A DNA stretch of 21,820 nucleotides from Victivallis vadensis (GTDB taxonomy: Bacteria > Verrucomicrobiota > Lentisphaeria > Victivallales > GWF2-50-93). Shown one piece after another: positions 8,001-13,972 of the stretch (positions are counted from its first letter, which is position 1; the number at the start of each line of letters is the position of its first letter). Both the position numbers and the translations under genes were made by a program. The notes under the pieces are model-generated. The model saw only the letters and a program-made list of their open reading frames with translations. It searched no databases and was not told the origin of the DNA. The stretch lies in the NCBI GenBank assembly GCA_020718525.1, contig DYRX01000034.1, forward strand, positions 1 to 21,820, written 5' to 3'.

Positions 8001-8318
8001 TCAGACGTCCTCTACTCCAGCCTTTTTGCCGTTGATGTTGTAGTCGTATATCCTCATGCGCAGGATTCTCTCGTCAAGCTTGTACTTCTCCTTGATGTCG
8101 CTAATCTTGCCGGGCTTGATTTCAAAGACAAAATTCCAGTAGGCGCCGGCCTTCTTCTTTCTCACTTCGTAGGTGAACTGCTTGCGCCCCATGGACACAG
8201 CATTGACCATCTCTCCGCCGAGACTCTTGACGAGCGCGAGAAACTCATCCGAAAACTGCCTGCCCTGATCTTCGACAAAATGCTCGTCGAGGATGAAAAC
8301 TGAATCGTACTTTTTCAA
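8001..8318 (-). CDS. rpsF: 30S ribosomal protein S6, 105 aa, TTG start
   Basis: S6 binds 16S rRNA together with S18. The family fold is recognisable from KKYDSVFILDEHFVED, the strand with a glycine pair (LGGEMVNAVSMGRKQFTYEV) and the C-terminal KYKLDERILRMRIYD. The frame is open upstream into pth with ATG codons, but S6 proteins begin just before the KYD/KYE strand. A strong GGAGG (8327-8331) lies 8 nt from a TTG at 8318, so I place the start there. This removes a 50-nt overlap with pth and leaves a 16-nt gap. The alternative upstream ATG at 8357 would add 13 residues unlike S6. Confidence 0.93.
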   Translation of the reverse strand: MKKYDSVFILDEHFVEDQGRQFSDEFLALVKSLGGEMVNAVSMGRKQFTYEVRKKKAGAYWNFVFEIKPGKISDIKEKYKLDERILRMRIYDYNINGKKAGVEDV

Positions 8319-8326
8319 GACATCCA

Positions 8327-8331
8327 CCTCC
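8327..8331 (-). promoter_or_regulatory. Shine-Dalgarno that decides the rpsF start
   Basis: GGAGG on the minus strand, eight bases before TTG at 8318 and just past the pth stop. The ATG at 8321-8323 that lies nearer is followed two codons later by TGA, so it cannot be the start. Confidence 0.75.
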
Positions 8332-8334
8332 GTT

Positions 8335-8961
8335 TTAGTTTTCCTTACATTTTCCATTGCCGGCCGATTCCGGCGACTTTCCATTGAACTCGTTCATTGC
8401 GGCGTCAAGTCCTCTCGCAACGAGAAGCCTCAGCGCGGAGACCGAATTTTCCACCGCAATTCCAAATAGCCTCAACTCCTCCTCCTCGAAGCCGGAAAGA
8501 ACGTAGTCGCGCCCTCTCCGGGCATCTCCAGCTCCGATTCCCGCCCTCAATCTGACAAAATCCCTCGAGTCCAGAGACCCGATGATCGAATCAACTCCCT
8601 TGTGCCCTGCAGAGCCGCCGCCTTTGCCCAGCCTTATCCTTCCGACTGGAATGTCAAGATCGTCATACACTACAGCCACTTGCGACGCATCCGCCTGAAT
8701 CGTCCTCAAGAATGGGGCGACAGCCTCTCCGCTCAAATTCATAAAGGTCGTCGGCTTGAGGACATATATGGTCCGTCCCGAAAACCTGACGCCGAATGCC
8801 TCCGCCTTCGCCGCCCGAAGCTTTTTAAGCGACTTGCCAGGGAAAGTCCCCAGAAAAGCGTCCGCAATCATGAAGCCCGCATTATGCCTTGTGCCGGAAT
8901 ACTCGTCCGAAGGATTGCCGAGACCGACAACAACACAAATTTCCGGACTGTTTTCAGGCAT
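8335..8961 (-). CDS. pth: Peptidyl-tRNA hydrolase, 208 aa
   Basis: It frees tRNA from prematurely released peptidyl-tRNA in the cytosol. The family block VVGLGNPSDEYSGTRHNAGF (about residues 11-30) carries the catalytic histidine at about 26 and the conserved asparagine at 16. The second block is MNLSG, and the third is VYDDLDIPVG with the catalytic-triad aspartate, followed by GGGSAGHKGVDSII. The length is slightly above the usual 190 because of a short polar C-terminal tail. It lies 15 bp after rplY, a common pairing, and 16 nt before rpsF. The ribosome-binding site is weak (GGAAG). Confidence 0.96.
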   Translation of the reverse strand: MPENSPEICVVVGLGNPSDEYSGTRHNAGFMIADAFLGTFPGKSLKKLRAAKAEAFGVRFSGRTIYVLKPTTFMNLSGEAVAPFLRTIQADASQVAVVYDDLDIPVGRIRLGKGGGSAGHKGVDSIIGSLDSRDFVRLRAGIGAGDARRGRDYVLSGFEEEELRLFGIAVENSVSALRLLVARGLDAAMNEFNGKSPESAGNGKCKEN

Positions 8962-8976
8962 GGGCTTCCGCGCCTA

Positions 8977-9669
8977 TTATTTCTTCTTTTCCTTCCCTTC
9001 CTCTTCTCCCTCTTCCTTCTCCTTGCCCTTTCCGCCAACAAGCTCGGGTTCAGAGCCTGTGCCTTCGGCGGCGACGGCACCTTCTGCCGCGACAGCTTCA
9101 GTCTCGGCTTCAATGCGCAGTTTGATCACATGGAAAAGCACCTGTGCAGGCGCAGTGAGAATTTTGACTCCCTGCGGAAGCGCGACATCCTGGGCGCAAA
9201 TGCCCTTTTCAAGCTCGATCCCGCTGATGTCAACCTCGATGAAGTCCGGAATATCCGAAGGAAGACAGCTGATTTCAACTTCGTGCATAACCTGTTCGAG
9301 AATGCCGCCCTGTGAAAGACCGACAGGAATTCCCTTGCCATGCACTGCAACCGTGGTCTCGATAGTTTCGTCCATCCGGACTTCCTTGAAGTCAATGTGG
9401 AGCGTCGTGCCGCTCAAATAGTCATGCTGTATCTCTTTGATGAGCGCATTGACCGACTGCCCCGAAGCAGTCTTGAGCTCGACAAGGTGTATGTCTCCCT
9501 TTCTCGAATGGGTCTCCCATTCGATCTTCGAAAGGAGGATATATCTTGCATTGTCCTTCCCTCCATAGACGATCGCCGGAATCTTGCCTCCCCTGCGATA
9601 TCTGCGGGACGCGCCCGAACCGGTGCCTTCCCTCTCTTCGACATTCAGAACCAAACTCTTCTTAGCCAT
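8977..9669 (-). CDS. rplY: 50S ribosomal protein L25, CTC/TL5 form, 230 aa
   Basis: The N-terminal 5S rRNA-binding L25 domain runs from about residue 4 to 95, with the typical REGTGSGASRRYRRGGKIPAI pattern shortened here by a few changes, and the conserved LIKEIQHDYLSGTTLHIDF. A second beta domain (about 100-190) makes this the long CTC type. The last 45 residues are a low-complexity Ala/Glu/Gly then Lys/Glu tail ending EKKK, likely disordered. GAGGAG lies about seven bases before the ATG. The gene sits 30 bp after prs and 15 bp before pth, an arrangement found in many bacteria. Confidence 0.95.
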   Translation of the reverse strand: MAKKSLVLNVEEREGTGSGASRRYRRGGKIPAIVYGGKDNARYILLSKIEWETHSRKGDIHLVELKTASGQSVNALIKEIQHDYLSGTTLHIDFKEVRMDETIETTVAVHGKGIPVGLSQGGILEQVMHEVEISCLPSDIPDFIEVDISGIELEKGICAQDVALPQGVKILTAPAQVLFHVIKLRIEAETEAVAAEGAVAAEGTGSEPELVGGKGKEKEEGEEEGKEKKK

Positions 9670-9699
9670 TCCTAACTCCTCGTTTATATTATTGTCTTT

Positions 9700-10650
9700 T
9701 TATGTCTTTACCTTGAACAGGGAAGTCACCGAGGCGCCGCCATGAATCCTCATAATAGCTTCGCCAAGAATCCAAGCCACGCTCAAAACTTTGATTTTTC
9801 CATTGCAGTTGTTCCTCACAGGCACTGCATTTGTAGTGACAAGCTCATCAATACAGCTATCCGCCAGACGGGCGATCCCGACATCGTTGAGAAGGCAATG
9901 GCTGACTGCTGCATAAATCTTTCCAGCACCTTCTTTCTTGAGCAGAGAGGCGGCTGTCACAAGCGTGCCCGCCGTAGTAGTAAGATCGTCAGTCAGCACG
10001 CAGATTCGCCCAGCGACGTCGCCGACAAGATGGGAGGATTCGACAGACATGGCGTCAACGCGGCGCTTCGCCACGACAGCCAGGCCGGCATCAAGGAAAT
10101 CTGCATAAGTGTGCGCAAGCTTCACGCTTCCGGAATCTGGCGCAACAACTACCGCGCCCGGACCAAGCTTTTCCTTGAGATAAGGAGCTATGACAGGCGA
10201 TCCGTAGAGGTGATCCACCGGAATGTCGAAGAAGCCCTGAATCTGCTGGGAATGCAAATCCATGGTCAGCACCCTGTCCGCTCCGGCAATCGTGATTAGA
10301 TTTGCGACGAGTTTGGCTGTGATCGGCACCCTTGGCTGATCCTTGCGGTCCTGCCGCGCATAGCCATAAAACGGGATGACGGCAGTTATCCTCGATGCGG
10401 ATGCCCTCTTGGCGGCATCAAGCATGATGAGTAGTTCCATGAGCGTCTCGTTCGGCGGGTAGCATGTCGGCTGAATGATGAATACGTCCGAGCCGCGTAT
10501 GTTGTTTTTGAGCTTGACGAAAAGCTCCCCGTCAGGAAAACGGTTGATATCCACTTCACCGAGCGATATGCCCGTGTAGCTGGCAATTTCCTGCGCCAAA
10601 GCAGGGTTCGCCGTCCCAGTAAAAATGCAAATCTTTTTGTCTACAAGCAT
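9700..10650 (-). CDS. prs: Ribose-phosphate pyrophosphokinase (PRPP synthetase), 316 aa
   Basis: It makes PRPP from ribose 5-phosphate and ATP, for nucleotide, histidine and tryptophan synthesis. Family landmarks are NRFPDGELFVKL (about 36-47), the ATP-loop FYGYARQDRK (94-103), DLHSQQIQGFFDIPVDHL (131 on), KRR at 195-197 and the PRPP loop near 217-230. The loop reads LTDDLTTTAGT instead of the common VDDMIDTAGT, so the third acidic residue is threonine. The earlier segment PDSGSVKLAH also departs from PDxGGxxRA. The length matches class I Prs (about 315) when started at ATG 10650; the frame is open 30 codons further to a TTG, but that extension is unlike the family. The ribosome-binding site is poor. 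It is the first gene of the long minus-strand cluster. Confidence 0.92.
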   Translation of the reverse strand: MLVDKKICIFTGTANPALAQEIASYTGISLGEVDINRFPDGELFVKLKNNIRGSDVFIIQPTCYPPNETLMELLIMLDAAKRASASRITAVIPFYGYARQDRKDQPRVPITAKLVANLITIAGADRVLTMDLHSQQIQGFFDIPVDHLYGSPVIAPYLKEKLGPGAVVVAPDSGSVKLAHTYADFLDAGLAVVAKRRVDAMSVESSHLVGDVAGRICVLTDDLTTTAGTLVTAASLLKKEGAGKIYAAVSHCLLNDVGIARLADSCIDELVTTNAVPVRNNCNGKIKVLSVAWILGEAIMRIHGGASVTSLFKVKT

Positions 10651-10708
10651 CCCTGCTTCGCTTTCATTTGCGAGATTGTCCACTAAATTGAAAAGCAAAA
10701 AGACAGAT

Positions 10709-10736
10709 AAATTACGGAGAATTGGGAAAAAATCAA
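10709..10736 (-). promoter_or_regulatory. Possible prs promoter
   Basis: On the minus strand TTGATT (10731-10736) and TAATTT (10709-10714) are 16 bp apart, upstream of the prs start in the AT-rich gap shared with the divergent mlaE gene. The match to the sigma-70 consensus is only moderate. I found no equally good plus-strand promoter for mlaE in the gap. Confidence 0.3.
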
Positions 10737-10741
10737 GCAAA

Positions 10742-11611
10742 ATGTCAGAAAAAGATTCAAAAGATGATATGCCTGGGCTAGCCCGCCCCCCTTCGCATCA
10801 AGTCCGCCCCTCTGATTTTCGCAGGGGAGTTGAGTATGTCGGCGATTTTTCGCTCAGATTCGCAAACGACACAGTTTCCCTGCTCGCTTTCATTGGAGAA
10901 CTCGCCTTCGCCCTCTGGCACTCCTTCCGAAATCCAAGAAAAGTCCGCTGGAAGGAAACCATCTACTACATGGACATCTGCGGATCGGATGCCGTGCCAA
11001 TAGTTCTCCTCATATGCTTCCTCATGGGGCTCATCCTCGGCTTCCAGGGCGCCATGCAGATGCACAAATTCGGGACTGACATCTTTGTCGCCGATCTCGT
11101 AGGTCTATCTATTGTCAAGGAGCTCGGACCTCTCATGGTCGCCACAATCTGCACCGGAAGGGCAGGATCCGCATTCGCCGCGGAACTGGGAACGATGAAG
11201 GTGACCGAGGAAATTGACGCAATGGTCACGATGGGATTTGTCCCGACGCGATTCCTGATCGTCCCAAAACTGCTCGCGCTCGTGGCAGTCATGCCAGTGC
11301 TCACCGTCTACGGGGACATCGTCGGAATCCTGGGCGGAATGTTTGTAGGGCATGTCCAGCTCGACATCCCGATCATCGCCTACTACAACAGAACCCTTGT
11401 GGCAATACTCCCACAATATTTCATCGAGGGAATACTGAAAAGCGTCGTTTTCGCCTTCCTAGTTGCGGGCATCGGCTGTTTCAGAGGTCTGCAAGCTTCC
11501 AACGACACCCAGGGTGTTGGAAGAGCCACAACCTCCGCCGTAGTAAGCGGGATATTCCTAGTCGTCCTCTCCGACACGGCCCTCACATATATCTTCAGCC
11601 GACTCTGGTGA
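10742..11611 (+). CDS. mlaE: MlaE-type ABC transporter permease, 289 aa
   Basis: The permease subunit of the MlaFEDB phospholipid-transport type of ABC transporter (MlaE/YrbE, DUF140), located in the inner membrane. Diagnostic segments are LGFQGAMQMHKFGTDIFVADLVG, shown here in part, then IVKELGPLMVATICTGRAGSAFAAELGTMKV followed by EEIDAMVTMG. Five or six hydrophobic segments follow, with a C-terminal GRATTSAVVSGIFLVVLSD. I start at ATG 10742; the frame opens further up (to 10625), but that part overlaps prs in antisense and lacks family features. The first 45 residues are a polar extension. No ATPase (MlaF), MCE (MlaD) or STAS partner is next to it, so the rest of the system must lie elsewhere. 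Confidence 0.9.
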   Translation: MSEKDSKDDMPGLARPPSHQVRPSDFRRGVEYVGDFSLRFANDTVSLLAFIGELAFALWHSFRNPRKVRWKETIYYMDICGSDAVPIVLLICFLMGLILGFQGAMQMHKFGTDIFVADLVGLSIVKELGPLMVATICTGRAGSAFAAELGTMKVTEEIDAMVTMGFVPTRFLIVPKLLALVAVMPVLTVYGDIVGILGGMFVGHVQLDIPIIAYYNRTLVAILPQYFIEGILKSVVFAFLVAGIGCFRGLQASNDTQGVGRATTSAVVSGIFLVVLSDTALTYIFSRLW

Positions 11612-13486
11612 AATAAAAGGAATTAAATTCAAGGCGCAGGCGCCTCTGCTGAAGGTGACGGTTCTTCTGTGCTCTGTCGGGGACGCGAGAGCCTTTTCCA
11701 GGTTGGCAAGGCGCTCGAGGGCAGAGCTGTGAAGCGCGGAATTCGGCTCTGAATATTTTGCCTCGTCGTCGAGCACCATCCTGTAGTATTCGAATTTTTC
11801 AGGCCTGCTGTAGTATTCCCTGTCCAGATGCTCGCACATTTCAGCGGAGCATTCCTCACGCACAAGGAGTGAAACGCATCCACCCTTGCCGGCGCCGGTC
11901 AGCTTTCCACCGAGATATCCGGGACCGCGCTTGGCGACGCTCAGAAGCATGTCTATCTGCGGAATCGAGACGCGGAAGTCGAAGCACAGAGCGTCTTGCA
12001 GCATGTCAACAAGATTTCCTGTCTCAACTTTGTATTGGTCGTATTCGCGGGACAAAAGCATGTCTGGATTATTGGCAATCATCGCGTCGGCTTCGAGGAA
12101 TATTTTTTCGAGCCGGCGTCCTATCATGTTCTGGCGGTGGAAGAATCGCGCGGTAGTTCTGGCGTGATAGCCTCCGATGTCTCTGCGGGGGCTCGTGTAG
12201 TTTCTCAAAATGGATGAATGATCCGCATCAAGAATGCGTGCCGCCTCGTCGGGCCGGATCTTGACTGGCAGAAGCGAAATGAACTCTTCAATAGCTTCGT
12301 CTGGGACACCTAGTATGTCGGAGCAGAGGCTCCCGAGTCTTTTGTAGTTTGCGCAAATTTTCTCGCAGAGCCTGGGATTGCCAGAGAGGATGGCGGGAAG
12401 GCGTTCAGGCTCCTTCAAAAATGTGTCGGACAAGAGTTTCGACAGCCAGCCTGGATTTTTGCTGTGCGCCTTTTTGTCGAGAGACTCCTTTAACTTTGGT
12501 ACAAGAAGATCAAAAAGATCCTCCGCCATCCGTATCCAGCCCTTCCGCATGTTGAAGCTCTGATTTCCGCCCATGCTCTTGTTCACCTCCCAAAGCGAAT
12601 TTGCAAGAACTACATGGACGCCTTTGAGAAAGGGCAGTGGCGTGCTTTCGGCTTCCTCCCTGGAATGCCTGTTGTAGCTCACGCAGTTTGCGGGGTTGAA
12701 AAGTATCGTCGTCTGATCGTTCGCTCCGCCGTGAGTCCCGACATACCATTCAGCCTCGCCAAGAAACGCGCAGACTTGCCCCTCCGTCCATTTTGGCAGG
12801 ATTGACCTGTTCGCCGCGAACATCGCAAGAAATGAGAGCACTACCATTGCGGAAGAAGAGCTCACTCCTGCGCGGAATGGCGTGGTCGCAGGACCAAAGC
12901 TCATCGTGGCACCTTTGAGATAGAGGGGGGAATTTCCGGCAAGAGCCCTCAGATAGGGGCAGAGGACATAATTAGCCCAGTCTCCCTGCGAACGCCCCCG
13001 GTAAGGATAGACCAAAGAACGATTGTCCCAATTGTCCGCCATGCCGCTTTTCTCGTATTCGCCCCAGGGCGCTTCAATAAAGCTTCTGAACTCTTTTTTT
13101 ATCGAAATGCGCTCAGCAGGAAAAAGCCCGTTCGAATTGGATATGTCCAGAATCTCGTCGTCACGGAGGGAGAGCGCCATAGGAATGTCACCGTCAATTG
13201 TAGTTGACATGTGATCTCCGCCGCACATGTCAAGATATTCCAAAAATGCGTTCAGGCGTCCTGGCGCCCTGAGAAGAATCGTGGGAGCGTCCGAGCCGAC
13301 TCTCGAGATATGATGGCGCAATGTCGCCGCGAGCCTCTCCTTCTGCTTCGCCAGATAGCCTGCATCCCGGTTGATATATATTGATTCGCCGAGATAGCTG
13401 TCCAGCTTTTCTCCTCCGTCTGCCAGCGCTTCAAGAATCTTGCCCGCCGACGCAGGCTTGAAATCAGGCGAAAAAATCTTGCTCAT
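11558..13486 (-). CDS. Galactokinase-like GHMP sugar kinase, 642 aa
   Basis: A GHMP-superfamily kinase closest in motifs to galactokinase. Motif 1 is LRAPGRLNAFLEYLDMCGGDH (about 72-92). Motif 2 is GVSSSSA (207-213), the ATP phosphate loop. GGANDQ (253-258) aligns with the GxxDQ segment bearing the catalytic aspartate. Motif 3 is LTGAGKGGC (529-537). At 642 residues it is far longer than galactokinase (about 380-400). The extra length is an N-terminal 70 residues and a long helical stretch (about 310-490) between motifs 2 and 3. The ATG at 13486 has GGGAG seven bases upstream; the frame stays open to 13897 but that stretch carries a promoter and the repeated element. The 3' end overlaps mlaE convergently by 54 nt, and the last 40 residues may be altered by a frameshift. 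The exact sugar is unknown. Confidence 0.82.
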   Translation of the reverse strand: MSKIFSPDFKPASAGKILEALADGGEKLDSYLGESIYINRDAGYLAKQKERLAATLRHHISRVGSDAPTILLRAPGRLNAFLEYLDMCGGDHMSTTIDGDIPMALSLRDDEILDISNSNGLFPAERISIKKEFRSFIEAPWGEYEKSGMADNWDNRSLVYPYRGRSQGDWANYVLCPYLRALAGNSPLYLKGATMSFGPATTPFRAGVSSSSAMVVLSFLAMFAANRSILPKWTEGQVCAFLGEAEWYVGTHGGANDQTTILFNPANCVSYNRHSREEAESTPLPFLKGVHVVLANSLWEVNKSMGGNQSFNMRKGWIRMAEDLFDLLVPKLKESLDKKAHSKNPGWLSKLLSDTFLKEPERLPAILSGNPRLCEKICANYKRLGSLCSDILGVPDEAIEEFISLLPVKIRPDEAARILDADHSSILRNYTSPRRDIGGYHARTTARFFHRQNMIGRRLEKIFLEADAMIANNPDMLLSREYDQYKVETGNLVDMLQDALCFDFRVSIPQIDMLLSVAKRGPGYLGGKLTGAGKGGCVSLLVREECSAEMCEHLDREYYSRPEKFEYYRMVLDDEAKYSEPNSALHSSALERLANLEKALASPTEHRRTVTFSRGACALNLIPFISPESAEDICEGRVGEDD

Positions 13487-13545
13487 CTTCATGCTCCCGA
13501 ACTTGAGTTCAAAATTTAACTTGCCCCTGGATTTGCCAGGTGGAA

Positions 13546-13659
13546 GTCCTTCCGCACAGGCAAATCTAATATTCCCACAACTATGAAGGTTGCGGGAATG
13601 GTCTGATACAATCACCCGACATTGCATATTTTTCCAGTAAGCGTCACTATAATTTCCTG
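13546..13659 (-). promoter_or_regulatory. Repeated leader element, copy A, upstream of the sugar kinase
   Basis: On the minus strand this 114-nt stretch aligns with copy B (15201-15313) with about 15 substitutions and one gap, roughly 86% identity counted by hand. A 19-nt block TTACTGGAAAAATATGCAA is identical. It contains the hairpin ATTCCCGCAAC / GTTGTGGGAAT (11 bp with one G-U, 7-nt loop; 13571-13599). A second possible stem is ATGCAAT / ATTGTAT. The two ends can pair, CAGGAAAT with ATTTGCCTG, with one bulged G. It ends 59 nt before the kinase start codon. It could be a structured leader RNA, an operator-promoter cassette or a small dispersed repeat. Confidence 0.7.
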
Positions 13660-13674
13660 CGATTGAACAATCAA
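13646..13674 (-). promoter_or_regulatory. Predicted promoter of the sugar kinase, overlapping copy A
   Basis: TTGATT (13669-13674) and TATAGT (13646-13651) on the minus strand are 17 bp apart, a good sigma-70 arrangement. Transcription would begin near 13639, at the edge of the 19-nt block that is identical in both copies of the repeat, giving a 5' leader of about 150 nt. Copy B lacks a comparable -35/-10 pair at the same place. Confidence 0.5.
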
Positions 13675-13835
13675 GGCGCAATATTGACTGGAATGTCATC
13701 CGTGCATAGCACGACTGCGGCACTCTGCAGAAAATCGAGCGACAGACAGACAAGACTTTCAGCGTGACACTGCCGCTTGTCATTGCCAAGAAGCAGACTA
13801 TACGCCCCAACCCTGAAGATTTACATGACAGATTT

Positions 13836-13919
13836 CGGAAATTTTGGATATTACTACTTGTCTGCGCTGTACCTTGAATTAAAATGCTTTGCGCCATATT
13901 TTAGGCGCTTGCGGAAGAC
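13836..13919 (+). promoter_or_regulatory. Possible degenerate third relative of the leader element
   Basis: Upstream of the Gfo/Idh gene, GGAAATT followed by GGATATTACT resembles the 5' end of copies A and B, and GCTTG-CGGAAG-GAC resembles their 3' end. Between them lies a different hairpin, GCGCC/GGCGC (13891-13895 with 13904-13908, 8-nt loop). The distance from its end to the start codon is 53 nt, close to 59 and 55 nt for the two clear copies. The match is patchy and 30 nt shorter, so it may be chance. Confidence 0.25.
13858..13885 (+). promoter_or_regulatory. Possible promoter of the Gfo/Idh gene
   Basis: TTGTCT (13858-13863) and TAAAAT (13880-13885) are 16 bp apart on the plus strand, about 90 bp before the start codon. 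The match is 4/6 and 5/6 to the sigma-70 consensus. Confidence 0.35.
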
Positions 13920-13972
13920 AAAACAGCGTCTCTTTCAATTTGCTCCAGCTCAGAAAGCAAGGAAAATAAAAG

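Noticed and set aside
10625..10741. Upstream start for mlaE at 10625
   Set aside because: It would overlap the start of prs in antisense and adds residues with no family resemblance.
11633..11644. GGCGC-AG-GCGCC hairpin as a terminator for the kinase
   Set aside because: The loop is only 2 nt and it lies in the coding frame as annotated. It would gain weight only if the shorter, frameshifted end at 11629 is correct.
13487..13897. Extending the sugar kinase 137 codons upstream in the open frame
   Set aside because: The stretch contains a good promoter and copy A of the repeated element. Its homologue copy B is non-coding, and a ribosome-binding site supports the ATG at 13486.
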